Source: Bordetella parapertussis
Lineage (GTDB): Bacteria > Pseudomonadota > Gammaproteobacteria > Burkholderiales > Burkholderiaceae_C
Reading direction: 5' to 3'
Assembly: GCA_945890735.1 (NCBI GenBank)
Contig: CAMDCZ010000003.1
Span: 1-64,000 of the forward strand
DNA: 64,000 bases
A program made the position numbers and the translations under genes. Shown here one piece after another: positions 17,419 to 27,254 of this stretch. Numbering within the stretch: the first letter of the stretch is position 1; each line of letters begins with the position of its first letter. Below the pieces are notes generated by a model. That model made no database searches. It was not told the origin of the DNA and worked only from the letters and a program-made list of their open reading frames with translations.

Positions 17419-17466
17419 ATCGAGACGGGCAAGACAGGTAGAATTTCAACTTGACCGATTTTCGAC

Positions 17467-17503
17467 GGGCGGTCTGTTCACGCAGACTGCCCTTTGCTTT
17501 TTT
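17467..17503 (+). terminator. intrinsic terminator-like hairpin between RND gene and tRNA-Leu
   Basis: GGGCGGTCTG (17467-17476) pairs with CAGACTGCCC (17483-17492) over a six-base loop, with one G-T pair, and is followed by TTTGCTTTTTT. It fits a rho-independent terminator for the RND operon. It ends only six bases before the tRNA. A tRNA promoter would therefore have to lie upstream of it (a TAGAAT at 17439-17444 is a candidate -10). Confidence 0.75.
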
Positions 17504-17509
17504 GATCCC

Positions 17510-17596
17510 GCGCGGGTGGCGAAATTGGTAGACGCACCAGGTTTAGGTCCTGACGCCAGCAATGGTGTGGGGGTTCGAGTCCCCCCCCGCGCACCA
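17510..17596 (+). tRNA. tRNA-Leu (anticodon UAG)
   Basis: 87 nt with encoded CCA. The acceptor stem GCGCGGG pairs with CCCGCGC. The D-loop has GAAATTGGTAGAC, the anticodon loop TTTAGGT gives UAG, there is a long variable arm typical of class II leucine tRNAs, and the T-loop is GTTCGAGTC. The sequence closely follows E. coli leuW in layout. Confidence 0.95.
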
Positions 17597-17643
17597 CTGG
17601 CCCCCGCAGCCCATGCGCGCATACATTATTTTGGAGAAGCCTG

Positions 17644-18954
17644 ATGGCCGTGAATGTTGAAACCCTCGAAAAGTTAGAACGCAAAATCACCTTGACTTTG
17701 CCCACCTCTGTGATTCAAAACGAGGTCAATACCCGCTTGAAGCGCTTGGCTCGCCAAGTCAAAGTCGATGGCTTTCGGCCAGGCAAAGTGCCGATGAACA
17801 TCGTGGCGCAACGCTATGGTTACTCGGTCCATTACGAGGTGATGAACGACAAAGTGGGTGAGGCGTTCAACCAAGCCGCAGTGGAAGCCAAACTGCGTGT
17901 GGCCGGGCAACCCCGCATCAACGAAAAAGAGCAGCCCTCTGAGACAGAAATGGCGTTTGACGCGATCTTTGAGGTTTACCCAGAAGTCACCCTCAAAGAC
18001 CTCAGTCAGGTCGAAATTCAACGCGTCACGGCCGACGTCACTGAAGATGCCATCAACAAGACCATTGACATCCTGCGCAAACAGCGTCGCAGCTTTGCCC
18101 AGCGTTCGCTGGAATCGGCTGCTGCTGAAGGCGATCGCGTGACGATTGACTTTGTGGGCAAGATCGACGGTGAGCCCTTTGACGGTGGCCGCGCCGAGGA
18201 CTTCCAGTTCATCATTGGCGAAGGCCAGATGCTCAAAGCATTCGAAGAGGCCGCCTTGGGCATGAAGTCTGGCGAAAGCAAGACCTTTCCCTTGACCTTC
18301 CCCGAAGACTACCAAGGCCGCGAAGTGGCAGGCAAAACCGCCGACTTCATGGTCACCCTGAAAAAGCTCGAATCCGCCCATTTGCCCGAGTTGACCGAGG
18401 AGCTCTGCAAGTCTTTGGGTGTGCCCGATGCCACGGTCACTGGCTTGCGCACCGACATCCGCAACAACCTTGAGCGCGAAGTCAAATTCCGCTTGCTGGG
18501 CCGCAACAAACAAGCTGCGCTGGAAGCATTGGTGGCCAATGCCGAACTCGACCTGCCCAAATCCATTGTTCAATCTGAACTCGACCGCTTGGCTGAGGGA
18601 GCGCGAGAAGAGCTCAAGCAGCGCGGCATCAAAGACGCTGACAAAGCGCCCATCCCCGACGATGTCTTCCGCCCCCAAGCCGAGCGCCGTGTGCGCATGG
18701 GCCTGGTGGTCTCTGAGGTGGTGCGCATGCACAACCTGCAAGCCACGCCTGACCAAATCAAAGCCCACGTGGAAGAGTTGGCTGCCAGCTATGAAAAACC
18801 TTCTGAAGTCGCGCGTTGGTACTACAGCGACAACCGCCGCATGGCGGAGGTGGAAGCCATTGTGATTGAGAACAACGTCACCAACTATGTGCTGTCCCTG
18901 GTCAAGGTCAAGGACCACAACATCAGCTTCGATGATTTGATGGGTCAAGCGTGA
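17644..18954 (+). CDS. tig: trigger factor (ribosome-associated chaperone/PPIase)
   Basis: 436 residues, the family length. The N-terminal ribosome-binding domain contains the signature [11 protein letters not shown] (family GFRxGKxP). The FKBP-type PPIase domain spans about 150-245 ([34 protein letters not shown]), followed by a helical C-terminal chaperone domain. It binds at the ribosome exit tunnel and shields nascent chains. It is the first gene of tig-clpP-clpX-lon, a chaperone/protease neighbourhood widely conserved in proteobacteria. The SD is GGAGAAGCCTG just before the ATG. Confidence 0.97.
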   Translation: MAVNVETLEKLERKITLTLPTSVIQNEVNTRLKRLARQVKVDGFRPGKVPMNIVAQRYGYSVHYEVMNDKVGEAFNQAAVEAKLRVAGQPRINEKEQPSETEMAFDAIFEVYPEVTLKDLSQVEIQRVTADVTEDAINKTIDILRKQRRSFAQRSLESAAAEGDRVTIDFVGKIDGEPFDGGRAEDFQFIIGEGQMLKAFEEAALGMKSGESKTFPLTFPEDYQGREVAGKTADFMVTLKKLESAHLPELTEELCKSLGVPDATVTGLRTDIRNNLEREVKFRLLGRNKQAALEALVANAELDLPKSIVQSELDRLAEGAREELKQRGIKDADKAPIPDDVFRPQAERRVRMGLVVSEVVRMHNLQATPDQIKAHVEELAASYEKPSEVARWYYSDNRRMAEVEAIVIENNVTNYVLSLVKVKDHNISFDDLMGQA

Positions 18955-18979
18955 GCCCGACCCCCACTGGAGAAAACGC

Positions 18980-19588
18980 ATGAGTGCAATGGACATCCAA
19001 GGCTTGGGCATGGTCCCGGTCGTGATTGAAACAAGCGGTCGGGGCGAGCGCGCTTATGACATCTACTCCCGACTGCTGCGCGAGCGCGTCATTTTCTTGG
19101 TCGGCCCGGTCAATGACCATACCGCCAATTTGGTGGTGGCACAGTTGCTGTTTCTGGAAAGCGAAAACCCCGACAAAGACATTTCGCTCTACATCAACTC
19201 ACCCGGTGGCTCGGTCAGCGCGGGCATGGCGATTTACGACACCATGCATTTCATCAAGCCCCAGGTGTCCACCCTGTGCACCGGTATGGCAGCCAGCATG
19301 GGTGCGTTTTTGCTCGCCGCAGGAGCCAAGGGCAAGCGCTTTTCCCTGCCCAATTCCAAAGTGATGATTCACCAACCATTGGGCGGCACCCAGGGCCAGG
19401 CCACGGAAATCGAAATCGCGGCGCGGGAAATCTTGAAAACCCGCGAGCGCTTGAACCAAATGTTGGCGGAAAACACCGGCCAACCTCTGTCCCGCATCGA
19501 AGTCGATACCGAACGCGACTATTACCTGACCGCCGAGGAAGCTAAAGCTTACGGCCTGGTGGACGATGTAATATCCAAGCGTCCCTGA
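18980..19588 (+). CDS. clpP: ATP-dependent Clp protease proteolytic subunit
   Basis: 202 residues. The Ser-His-Asp triad is in place: S106 in [12 protein letters not shown]131 in MIHQPLGG and D180 in ERDYYL. The SPGGSVSAG stretch forms the oxyanion region. It assembles as two stacked heptamers and is fed by ClpX, encoded 23 bases downstream, or ClpA elsewhere. [21 protein letters not shown] marks the usual processed N-terminus. The SD GGAGAAAAC precedes the ATG. Confidence 0.97.
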   Translation: MSAMDIQGLGMVPVVIETSGRGERAYDIYSRLLRERVIFLVGPVNDHTANLVVAQLLFLESENPDKDISLYINSPGGSVSAGMAIYDTMHFIKPQVSTLCTGMAASMGAFLLAAGAKGKRFSLPNSKVMIHQPLGGTQGQATEIEIAAREILKTRERLNQMLAENTGQPLSRIEVDTERDYYLTAEEAKAYGLVDDVISKRP

Positions 19589-19611
19589 TCCACTTCTAGG
19601 TAAACCACGGC

Positions 19612-20874
19612 ATGGCAGAAAAAAAAGGAAATTCCAGCGAAAAAACGCTGTATTGCTCTTTTTGCGGCAAAAGCCAGCATGAAGTCAAAAAACTGATTGC
19701 TGGTCCTTCTGTCTTCATTTGCGATGAATGCATCGACTTGTGCAATGACATCATTCGCGATGAACTGCCCGCCACCGCCTTGCGCGAAGGGCGTGGCGAC
19801 TTGCCCACGCCCCTGGAAATCAAAAACAACCTGGACAACTATGTCATCGGACAAGAGCCTGCCAAACGCTCTTTGTCTGTGGCTGTGTACAACCATTACA
19901 AGCGTTTGCAGCACAAGCAAGACGCTAAAAAGGACGATGTTGAGCTCTCCAAGAGCAACATCCTCTTGATCGGCCCAACCGGCTCTGGCAAAACCTTGCT
20001 GGCGCAAACCTTGGCCCGCATGCTGGACGTGCCTTTTGTGATGTCTGATGCAACCACCCTGACCGAAGCAGGTTATGTGGGTGAAGATGTGGAAAACATC
20101 ATTCAAAAATTGCTTCAAAACTGCAATTACGATGTCGAGCGTGCCCAGCGGGGCATTGTTTACATCGATGAGATCGACAAAATTTCACGCAAGTCGGACA
20201 ACCCTTCCATCACCCGTGACGTGTCGGGCGAGGGTGTGCAACAGGCTTTGCTCAAGCTGATTGAAGGCACCATGGCCAGCGTTCCGCCCCAAGGTGGTCG
20301 CAAGCACCCTAACCAAGATTTCTTGCAAGTCGACACCACCAATATCCTGTTCATTTGCGGCGGCGCGTTTGCTGGCTTGGAAAAAGTCATTGAAAACCGC
20401 ACTGAACGCTCGGGCATCGGTTTCAGTGCCGTGGTCAAAACCAAACAAGAACGCAGTCTCACTGAGATGTTTGGCCAGGTTGAGCCTGAAGACCTGATCA
20501 AGTTCGGATTGATTCCTGAGTTGGTGGGTCGTTTGCCGGTCGTGGCCACCTTGAATGAACTCACCGAGGATGCCCTGATCCAAATCCTGACCGAGCCCAA
20601 AAATGCGCTGATCAAGCAATATGGCAAGTTGTTTGCCATGGAAGGCGTCGAGCTTGAAATTCGTCCCTCCGCGCTCAAAGCCATTGCCAAAAAAGCCTTG
20701 GACCGCAAAACCGGTGCCCGCGGTTTGCGCTCCATCCTTGAACAAGCGCTGATTGACACCATGTTTGATTTGCCCAACAGCAGCAATGTCGAAAAAGTGG
20801 TGGTGGAAGAATCCACTGTCGAAGAAAACAAGCCGCCCTTGTTGGTGTACCGTGAGGCTGCCAAGAAAGCCTGA
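19612..20874 (+). CDS. clpX: Clp protease ATP-binding subunit ClpX
   Basis: 420 residues. The N-terminal C4 zinc domain uses CSFCGK and CDECIDLC to bind substrates and adaptors. The AAA+ module has Walker A GPTGSGKT, Walker [11 protein letters not shown], and the sensor and RGLRSILE (sensor 2) elements. The ClpP-docking IGF loop is seen as SGIGFSA. It unfolds tagged proteins and threads them into ClpP. A terminator-like hairpin follows at once. Confidence 0.97.
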   Translation: MAEKKGNSSEKTLYCSFCGKSQHEVKKLIAGPSVFICDECIDLCNDIIRDELPATALREGRGDLPTPLEIKNNLDNYVIGQEPAKRSLSVAVYNHYKRLQHKQDAKKDDVELSKSNILLIGPTGSGKTLLAQTLARMLDVPFVMSDATTLTEAGYVGEDVENIIQKLLQNCNYDVERAQRGIVYIDEIDKISRKSDNPSITRDVSGEGVQQALLKLIEGTMASVPPQGGRKHPNQDFLQVDTTNILFICGGAFAGLEKVIENRTERSGIGFSAVVKTKQERSLTEMFGQVEPEDLIKFGLIPELVGRLPVVATLNELTEDALIQILTEPKNALIKQYGKLFAMEGVELEIRPSALKAIAKKALDRKTGARGLRSILEQALIDTMFDLPNSSNVEKVVVEESTVEENKPPLLVYREAAKKA

Positions 20875-20884
20875 TTCCCTCCCC

Positions 20885-20909
20885 AAGGGTGGCATGGCCG
20901 CCCTTTTTT
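20885..20909 (+). terminator. intrinsic terminator between clpX and lon
   Basis: AAGGGTGGC and GCCGCCCTT form a 9-bp stem (one G-T pair) around ATG, followed by TTTTTT. It sits 11 bases after the clpX stop and 20 bases before the lon ATG. lon must therefore depend on read-through, or on a promoter inside clpX that reads past it. Confidence 0.75.
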
Positions 20910-20928
20910 CCAGATTGGATGTTTGACC

Positions 20929-23346
20929 ATGTCAGGACAAACCCCTTTGCCCGCCAGCCCGATTGACCTGCCACTGTTGCCTCTGCGCGATGTGGTGGTG
21001 TTTCCGCACATGGTGATTCCACTGTTCGTGGGTCGCCCCAAAAGCATCAAAGCGCTGGAAACTGCCATGAGTGCGGACCGCACCATCATGTTGGTGGCGC
21101 AAAAAGCCGCGGCCAAAGACGAACCTGCGGTCACCGACATGTTCGCGGTTGGTTGCGTCTCCACGATTTTGCAAATGCTCAAACTGCCTGATGGCACGGT
21201 CAAGGTGTTGGTCGAAGGCCAGCAGCGTGCGGTGGTCAACCACATCGAAGACGGCCCTTTGCATTTCAGTTGCAACTTGACGCCTGTGCAGCTGCCTGAG
21301 GCCAGCGAGCAAGACACCGAGGTGGAAGCCCTGCGCCGCGCGGTCATGCAGCAGTTCGACCAGTATGTGAAGCTGAACAAAAAAATCCCGCCTGAAATCC
21401 TCACCTCGATTGCGAGCATCGACGACCCGGGCCGTTTGGCCGACACCATCGCCGCGCACTTGCCCCTGAAGTTGGAAAACAAGCAAGCCGTGCTCGATCT
21501 GCCGCAGGTCAAAGAGCGGCTGGAAAACCTGTTCACCCAACTCGAGCGTGAAGTCGACATCCTGAATGTGGACAAACGCATCCGCGGCCGTGTGAAGCGT
21601 CAGATGGAGAAAAACCAGCGCGATTTCTATTTGAACGAGCAGGTCAAAGCCATTCAAAAAGAACTGGGCGAGGGCGAAGAGGGCGCGGACATCGAAGAGA
21701 TCGAGAAAAAGATCAAAGCCGCCCGCATGTCCGCCGAGGCTCGCAAGAAAACCGAAGGCGAGTTGAAAAAACTCAAACTCATGTCGCCGATGTCGGCCGA
21801 AGCCACCGTGGTGCGTAACTACATCGACGTCATGGTGAATTTGCCTTGGAGCAAAAAAACCAAAATCAAACATGACTTGGTCAATGCCGAAACTGTTTTG
21901 AACGAAGACCATTTCGGCCTGGAAAAAGTCAAGGACCGCATCCTGGAATATTTGGCGGTGCAACAACGCGTGGACAAGGTCAAGGCACCCATCCTGTGTT
22001 TGGTGGGCCCTCCCGGCGTGGGCAAGACCTCCTTGGGTCAATCCATCGCCAAAGCCACTGGCCGTAAATACGTGCGCATGGCACTGGGTGGCATGCGTGA
22101 CGAAGCCGAAATTCGCGGACACCGTCGCACCTACATTGGTGCCTTGCCCGGCAAAGTGTTGCAAAACCTGACCAAGGTCAACACCCGCAATCCCTTGTTC
22201 TTGCTCGATGAGATCGACAAACTTGGGGCTGATTTCCGAGGCGACCCCTCCAGCGCATTGCTGGAGGTGCTTGACCCAGAACAAAACAACACCTTCAACG
22301 ACCACTATGCCGAGGTTGACTTTGACCTGAGCGATGTGATGTTCGTGGCGACTTCCAACTCCATGAACATCCCGCCAGCTTTGCTCGACCGCATGGAAGT
22401 CATTCGTTTGTCGGGTTACACCGAAGACGAAAAAATCAACATCGCTTTGCGCTACTTGATCCCCAAGCAGTTGAAAAACAATGGCATCAAAGAATCGGAG
22501 TTGTTGATCGAAGAGTCAGCGGTGCGTGACATCGTGCGCTACTACACCCGCGAAGCCGGTGTGCGTTCGCTCGAGCGTGAGATCTCCAAGATTTGCCGCA
22601 AAGTCGTCAAAGCCTTGTTGCTCAAGTCACTCACGCCTTTGGTGAAAGTCAACGCCGACAACCTCAATGACTACCTCAGTGTGCGCAAGTACACCTACGG
22701 CCGTGCAGAGCAAGAAAACCAAGTCGGCCAGGTCGTCGGCTTGGCCTGGACCGAGGTGGGCGGCGATTTGCTGACCATCGAAGCCGCGCTCATGCCCGGC
22801 AAAGGCAACATCATCCGCACCGGCTCTTTGGGCGACGTGATGAAAGAGTCAGTGGAAGCCGCCCGCACCGTGGTGCGCAGCCGTGCCCATTCGTTGGGCA
22901 TCCGTCCGGAGACATTCGAGAAATCCGATATCCATGTCCACGTGCCTGATGGTGCAACACCCAAAGACGGCCCCAGCGCGGGTGCGGCCATGACCTTGGC
23001 AATGGTGTCTGCCCTCACAGGCATTGCGGTGCGCAGCGATGTGGCCATGACCGGCGAAATCACCTTGCGTGGTGAGGTCACGGCCATTGGCGGTTTGAAG
23101 GAGAAATTGCTGGCAGCTTTGCGTGGCGGCATCAAAACCGTCTTGATTCCTGAAGAAAACATCAAGGACTTGCAAGAAATCCCTGAGAACGTCAAAGCCA
23201 ACTTGGAAATTGTCCCTGTGCGGTGGCTCGACAAGGTCTTGGAAATTTCTTTGGTGCGCATGCCCACACCCTTGGCGGACGAAGAACCGGTGGTGGCAGC
23301 GGCCAGCGCGCCGACAGTCACAGAGACAGCGCCTGTGAAGCATTGA
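20929..23346 (+). CDS. lon: ATP-dependent protease Lon (LonA type)
   Basis: 805 residues. An N-terminal LON substrate-binding domain ([22 protein letters not shown]) and a coiled-coil (about 185-270) lead to an AAA+ domain with Walker [10 protein letters not shown] and Walker [12 protein letters not shown]. The C-terminal protease domain has the Ser-Lys dyad in DGPSAGAAM and [10 protein letters not shown]. It degrades damaged and regulatory proteins in the cytosol. The ATG at 20929 is preferred to a TTG six bases upstream. Confidence 0.97.
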   Translation: MSGQTPLPASPIDLPLLPLRDVVVFPHMVIPLFVGRPKSIKALETAMSADRTIMLVAQKAAAKDEPAVTDMFAVGCVSTILQMLKLPDGTVKVLVEGQQRAVVNHIEDGPLHFSCNLTPVQLPEASEQDTEVEALRRAVMQQFDQYVKLNKKIPPEILTSIASIDDPGRLADTIAAHLPLKLENKQAVLDLPQVKERLENLFTQLEREVDILNVDKRIRGRVKRQMEKNQRDFYLNEQVKAIQKELGEGEEGADIEEIEKKIKAARMSAEARKKTEGELKKLKLMSPMSAEATVVRNYIDVMVNLPWSKKTKIKHDLVNAETVLNEDHFGLEKVKDRILEYLAVQQRVDKVKAPILCLVGPPGVGKTSLGQSIAKATGRKYVRMALGGMRDEAEIRGHRRTYIGALPGKVLQNLTKVNTRNPLFLLDEIDKLGADFRGDPSSALLEVLDPEQNNTFNDHYAEVDFDLSDVMFVATSNSMNIPPALLDRMEVIRLSGYTEDEKINIALRYLIPKQLKNNGIKESELLIEESAVRDIVRYYTREAGVRSLEREISKICRKVVKALLLKSLTPLVKVNADNLNDYLSVRKYTYGRAEQENQVGQVVGLAWTEVGGDLLTIEAALMPGKGNIIRTGSLGDVMKESVEAARTVVRSRAHSLGIRPETFEKSDIHVHVPDGATPKDGPSAGAAMTLAMVSALTGIAVRSDVAMTGEITLRGEVTAIGGLKEKLLAALRGGIKTVLIPEENIKDLQEIPENVKANLEIVPVRWLDKVLEISLVRMPTPLADEEPVVAAASAPTVTETAPVKH

Positions 23347-23396
23347 TGCACAGGGCAAAGAAAACAGCTTTTTTTAGGCTATACTTTGCCCCTCAT

Positions 23397-23472
23397 GCGG
23401 GAGTAGCTCAGTTGGTAGAGCGCAACCTTGCCAAGGTTGAGGTCGCGAGTTCGAGCCTCGTCTCCCGCTCCA
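23397..23472 (+). tRNA. tRNA-Gly (anticodon GCC)
   Basis: 76 nt with encoded CCA. Acceptor GCGGGAG/CTCCCGC, D-loop AGCTCAGTTGGTAGAG, anticodon stem-loop CAACC-TTGCCAA-GGTTG, T-loop TTCGAGC. A TATACT at 23380-23385 is a fair -10, though the -35 is poor. It forms a Gly-Cys pair with the next tRNA, the same order as glyW-cysT of E. coli. Confidence 0.97.
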
Positions 23473-23476
23473 ATTG

Positions 23477-23504
23477 AAAAAGGGAAGCAATGCTTCCCTT
23501 TTTT
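23477..23504 (+). terminator. perfect hairpin with U-tract between tRNA-Gly and tRNA-Cys
   Basis: AAAAAGGGAAGC (23477-23488), loop AAT, GCTTCCCTTTTTT. This is a perfect 12-bp stem followed by Ts, a textbook terminator (possibly bidirectional). It stands only 10 bases before tRNA-Cys, so either the second tRNA relies on read-through or the hairpin is an RNA-processing element. Confidence 0.75.
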
Positions 23505-23514
23505 CTCTTGACAA

Positions 23515-23588
23515 GGCGCGGTAGCAAAGCGGTTATGCACCGGATTGCAAATCCGTGTAGGTCGGTTCGACTCCGGCCCGCGCCTCCA
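23515..23588 (+). tRNA. tRNA-Cys (anticodon GCA)
   Basis: 74 nt with encoded CCA. Acceptor GGCGCGG/CCGCGCC, D-loop AGCAAAGCGGTTATGC, anticodon loop TTGCAAA within CGGAT/ATCCG, T-loop GTTCGACTC. It has no room for its own promoter after the upstream hairpin. Confidence 0.97.
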
Positions 23589-23592
23589 TTTT

Positions 23593-24345
23593 TCAGCAGC
23601 ATCCCAAGCCCCGGGCACCATCCCACACCAGCTTGACAGAGATGCCAAACAACGCCAATCGCACCCACCTGAAAAACCATTTCTCATGGATGATTTTGGT
23701 GAGGTAGGCGCCGATCACGGTGCCCAGCAAAGCCGCTGGTATCAACCATGCAGCTTGGTAAAGGTCTTCAACGCTGTAGGGGTTGAGTTGCTGATAGGGC
23801 AACACCTTGGCCAAGTTGATGACGGTGAACAGCATGGTGGCTGTCCCAGCAAACACGGCTTTGGGTAAACGCTGTGGCAACACATACACCTGAAACGGTG
23901 GTGCGCCTGCGTGCGAGATGAAGCTGGTGAAGCCCGCGATCGTTCCCCAAAAAACGCCTTTTTTCAGATCCGCTGGCTGCGCTGGAGGCTCAGCCCGCCG
24001 AAGCCAGGTGTTCAAGCAAAAACCAATGCCAATGCAACCGATCAGCAAGGTCACTGCACTGTCGGAGGTGTAAGAGGCAGTCAGCCAACCCACCAATACA
24101 CCCAGCAAACTCGCTGGTATCAAGATCTGGAGGTTTTCACGGCTGAATTGGCGCCGGTAGAGCCAGACGCTGACCATGTCCGACGCCACAAAAATGGGTA
24201 ACAACAAGGTAGTCGCTTTCAAAGGTGACATGACCATGGAAAGCAGCGGTACCGCCAACATGCCAATCGTTGGCAAGCCGCCCTTGGACAAACCAACCAG
24301 CAATGCAGCCCCACTGGCCAAAAGCAAAAAGCCGTCCAATGCCAT
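23593..24345 (-). CDS. TauE/SafE-family membrane transporter
   Basis: About 250 residues with seven or eight hydrophobic segments. GLSKGGLPTIGMLAVPLLSM near the start and GAPPFQVYVLPQRLPKAVFAGT in the second half are typical of the sulfite exporter TauE/SafE (UPF0721) family, whose substrates are sulfonates, sulfite or other small anions. The start is uncertain: ATG 24345 (MALDGFLLL) gives the usual length, while ATGs at 24384 and 24414 are alternatives. It ends next to tRNA-Cys and is divergent from the livG operon. Confidence 0.85.
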   Translation of the reverse strand: MALDGFLLLASGAALLVGLSKGGLPTIGMLAVPLLSMVMSPLKATTLLLPIFVASDMVSVWLYRRQFSRENLQILIPASLLGVLVGWLTASYTSDSAVTLLIGCIGIGFCLNTWLRRAEPPAQPADLKKGVFWGTIAGFTSFISHAGAPPFQVYVLPQRLPKAVFAGTATMLFTVINLAKVLPYQQLNPYSVEDLYQAAWLIPAALLGTVIGAYLTKIIHEKWFFRWVRLALFGISVKLVWDGARGLGCC

Positions 24346-24419
24346 GGGGTCAAGCAATGTGTTGTTGATGCATCTTTTCATCATAGGACTTAATTTCACA
24401 GGCGTGACTGCCATTTTTT

Positions 24420-24439
24420 GACCTAGGGAATGCCTTGTG
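24420..24439 (+). promoter_or_regulatory. conserved 20-bp motif upstream of first HAAT operon
   Basis: GACCTAGGGAATGCCTTGTG. It matches 18 of 20 bases with the sequence at 43484-43503 (minus strand), upstream of the second HAAT operon. The core AGGG-AATN-CC(C/T)T is an imperfect dyad, as expected for a dimeric regulator. A GAAAAT at 24461-24466, about 34 bases from the dyad centre, could be the -10 of an activated promoter. Confidence 0.55.
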
Positions 24440-24491
24440 GCTCAGAGGGTGAAAAAAGGTGAAAATGACTCGATTAACTGTTGCCTCTTCC

Positions 24492-25268
24492 ATGTCTGAC
24501 TCCCCCATCCTTTTGACCCAATCCTTGACCAAAGAATTCAAGGGGTTTGTGGCCGTCAGCCATGTCAACCTGTCCGTCAAGCGTGGCCACATCCATGCAC
24601 TGATTGGCCCCAACGGCGCTGGCAAAACCACTTGCTTCAATTTATTGACCAAGTTTTTGGAGCCAACCAGTGGCCAGATTTTGTTCAACGGTATTGACAT
24701 CACAGCCGAAAAGCCTGCGCAAATTGCCAGGCGAGGCGTGATCCGCTCCTTCCAAATCTCCGCTGTCTATCCGCAAATGACCGTCCTTGAAAATGTTCGC
24801 ATCGGCTTGCAACGCAAGTTGGGCACCTCATTTCATTTTTGGCGCAGCGAGGCTTCATTGAACCAACTCAATGACAAAGCCATGCATTTGTTGACGCAAG
24901 TGGATTTGACGAGTTTTGCCCAGGAGCTTGCACTGAATTTGCCCTACGGGCGCAAGCGAGCCCTTGAAATCGCCACCACCTTGGCCATGGATCCCGAGCT
25001 GATGTTGCTGGATGAACCGACACAAGGCATGGGCCATGAAGATGTTGACCGGGTAACACAGCTGATCAAAAAAGTCTCACATGGACGCACGATCTTGATG
25101 GTTGAGCACAATATGAATGTGGTTGCCAGCATTGCAGACACCATCACTGTGCTGCAGCGTGGTGCTGTCTTGGCAGAAGGTCCTTACCCGGTGGTCTCCC
25201 AAAATCCGCAAGTCATGCAGGCTTACATGGGAACCGCCGATGCTGAGTTAGCAGGGGTACAGCCATGA
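24492..25268 (+). CDS. HAAT-type ABC transporter ATP-binding protein (LivG-like)
   Basis: 258 residues. Walker A IGPNGAGKTTCF, signature region LPYGRKRALEIATTLA (a degenerate LSxGxxR typical of LivG), Walker B LMLLDEPTQGM, and H-loop VEHNMNVV. One of two ATPases driving import of an amino acid, aromatic acid or short organic acid. The ATG at 24492 (MSDSPILLTQ) is preferred to one at 24459. It opens a rightward operon livG-livF-binding protein-livH-livM-MFS, and its stop overlaps the livF start (ATGA). Confidence 0.92.
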   Translation: MSDSPILLTQSLTKEFKGFVAVSHVNLSVKRGHIHALIGPNGAGKTTCFNLLTKFLEPTSGQILFNGIDITAEKPAQIARRGVIRSFQISAVYPQMTVLENVRIGLQRKLGTSFHFWRSEASLNQLNDKAMHLLTQVDLTSFAQELALNLPYGRKRALEIATTLAMDPELMLLDEPTQGMGHEDVDRVTQLIKKVSHGRTILMVEHNMNVVASIADTITVLQRGAVLAEGPYPVVSQNPQVMQAYMGTADAELAGVQP

Positions 25269-25978
25269 GTGCGGTGCCGGCTTTGGACATTCAAAACCTG
25301 CACACTTGGTATGGCGAGTCCCACATTCTGCATGGTCTGAATTTGCAGGTGATGAAGGGTGAAGTCGTGACTTTGCTGGGTCGCAATGGTTCTGGACGCA
25401 CCACCACCTTGAGGGCGATCATGGGTTTGGTTGGTAAGCGTCAAGGCAGCATACGCATTCAGGGTGTCGAGACCATTGGACTGCCCACGCACCAAATCGC
25501 TCACCATGGGGTGGGGTATTGCCCGGAGGAGCGGGGCATCTTCGCCAGCTTGTCGTGCGAAGAAAACCTGTTGTTGCCACCGGTGGTCAACCAGCGCGGC
25601 CATCCGATGTCCTTACAAGACATCTACGCCATGTTCCCCAATTTGTACGAGCGCAAAAACAGTCCAGGGATGCGTTTGTCCGGCGGTGAACAACAAATGC
25701 TGGCGGTGGGACGGATCTTGCGAACCGGTGCCAATTTGCTGCTCCTTGACGAAATTTCCGAGGGCTTGGCCCCTGTGATTGTCCAAGCCTTGGCTCGCAT
25801 GATCACCACACTCAAAGCCCAAGGATTCACGATCGTGATGGTCGAGCAAAATTTCCACTTCGCTGCCCCTTTGGCCGACAGGTTCTATGTGATCGAGCAC
25901 GGCCAGGTGGCGCTGGCATTTGGGGCCCATGAATTAAAGGTGCAAATGCCCGTGTTGAATGAACTGCTGGGTGTGTGA
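25265..25978 (+). CDS. HAAT-type ABC transporter ATP-binding protein (LivF-like) with Walker A Lys to Arg
   Basis: 237 residues. Q-loop and signature MRLSGGEQQMLAVGR, Walker B LLLLDEISEGLAP and VEQNFHFA are LivF-like. The P-loop reads GRNGSGRTTT, so the nearly invariant lysine is arginine (R45, CGC at 25397). The second LivF in this window has GRNGAGKTT. Either arginine is tolerated because LivG carries the main hydrolytic site, or ATP use is asymmetric. It starts within the livG stop. Confidence 0.9.
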   Translation: MSAVPALDIQNLHTWYGESHILHGLNLQVMKGEVVTLLGRNGSGRTTTLRAIMGLVGKRQGSIRIQGVETIGLPTHQIAHHGVGYCPEERGIFASLSCEENLLLPPVVNQRGHPMSLQDIYAMFPNLYERKNSPGMRLSGGEQQMLAVGRILRTGANLLLLDEISEGLAPVIVQALARMITTLKAQGFTIVMVEQNFHFAAPLADRFYVIEHGQVALAFGAHELKVQMPVLNELLGV

Positions 25979-26017
25979 GCCCAGTTTTGAGATGCATTGC
26001 AGAAACAGGAGTTACCC

Positions 26018-27211
26018 ATGAAATTACGCCAAATCGTTGTGTCGGTCATGTGTGCAGTCACGCTGCCTGCCATGGCCCAGTCGGACAGTTTGAAAATCGG
26101 GTTCATCACCGACATGTCCAGCTTGTATGCCGATATTGACGGCCCTGCAGGCGCAGAGGCTATCAAAATGGCCATTGCAGACTTTGGCGGCAAAGTCTTG
26201 GGTCGCAACATTGAATTGCTCACGGTAGACCACCAAAACAAGGCCGATATTGCGGCCTCCAAAGCCCGCGAGTGGATCGATCAAAACAACGTGTCCATGA
26301 TTTTGGGTGGTACCAACTCGGGCACTGCGCTGGCCACCAGCCGTGTGGTGGCCGATAAAAAGCGCATCTACATCAACATTGGTGCTGGGTCTGCCCGCTT
26401 GACCAATGAAGAATGCACGCCCTACACCATCCATTACGCTTACGACACCGTTGCGTTGGCCAAGGTGGCTGGCAAGGCCATCATTGACCGCGGTGACAAG
26501 AGCTGGTTTTTCTTGACCGCTGATTACGCTTTCGGTCACTCCCTTGAAAAGGATTCCTCGGAAGTGGTCAAGGCTGCTGGTGGTCGGGTGTTGGGCACCG
26601 TGCGTCATCCCTTGAATGCATCTGACTTCTCTTCTTTTTTGTTGCAAGCACAAAGCTCCAAGGCGCAAGTTTTGGGACTGGCCAATGCTGGCGGGGACTT
26701 TGTCAACAGCATGAAGGCGGCCAAGGAGTTTGGTGTCGACAAAAAAATGAAGCTTGCTGGCTTGCTGGTTTTCATCAACGATGTGCATGCACTGGGCTTG
26801 AAGAACACCGAAGGTTTGCTCACCACCGACAGCTGGTACTGGGACCAAAACGAGGAGACACGCAAATTCTCCGCACGTTTTTTTGAAAAATTCAAACGCA
26901 TGCCCAGCAGCGTACAAGCCGGCAATTACTCGGCGGCATTGACTTACCTCAAGGCGGTCAGGGATGCCAAAACAGACGAGACCTCAAAGGTCTTGGCCAT
27001 GCTGAAGAAAAATAAGATCAACGACATGTACGCCAAGAATGCATACATCCGAGAAGACGGGCGGATGATCCACGACATGTTTTTGTTGCAAGTGAAAAAG
27101 CCGTCGGAGTCCACCAAGCCCTGGGATTACTACAAACAACTCACCATGGTTCCAGGTGCCCAAGCCTTTACTTCGTTGGCGGAGTCCAAGTGCGCTTTGA
27201 TCAAAAAGTGA
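26018..27211 (+). CDS. HAAT-type ABC transporter substrate-binding protein
   Basis: 397 residues with a Sec signal peptide (MKLRQIVVSVMCAVTLPAMA, cut after AMA/Q). The mature part is a type I periplasmic binding fold (LKIGFITDMSSLYADIDGPAGAEAIKMA) of the LivK/Peripla_BP_6 family, closest in feel to the proteins that bind aromatic or other non-amino-acid ligands. The ligand is unknown. The SD AGGAG lies eight bases before the ATG; an upstream in-frame start (25997) is less likely because it disrupts the signal peptide. Confidence 0.9.
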   Translation: MKLRQIVVSVMCAVTLPAMAQSDSLKIGFITDMSSLYADIDGPAGAEAIKMAIADFGGKVLGRNIELLTVDHQNKADIAASKAREWIDQNNVSMILGGTNSGTALATSRVVADKKRIYINIGAGSARLTNEECTPYTIHYAYDTVALAKVAGKAIIDRGDKSWFFLTADYAFGHSLEKDSSEVVKAAGGRVLGTVRHPLNASDFSSFLLQAQSSKAQVLGLANAGGDFVNSMKAAKEFGVDKKMKLAGLLVFINDVHALGLKNTEGLLTTDSWYWDQNEETRKFSARFFEKFKRMPSSVQAGNYSAALTYLKAVRDAKTDETSKVLAMLKKNKINDMYAKNAYIREDGRMIHDMFLLQVKKPSESTKPWDYYKQLTMVPGAQAFTSLAESKCALIKK

Positions 27212-27254
27212 TTTCTCCCTCTACCCACCACCTGTTGGTCTGACACTGAACCCC

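Noticed and set aside
17510..23588. tRNA genes as integration sites for a genomic island
   Set aside because: No integrase, direct repeat of a tRNA 3' end, or mobile gene was found near the three tRNAs; flanking genes are housekeeping.
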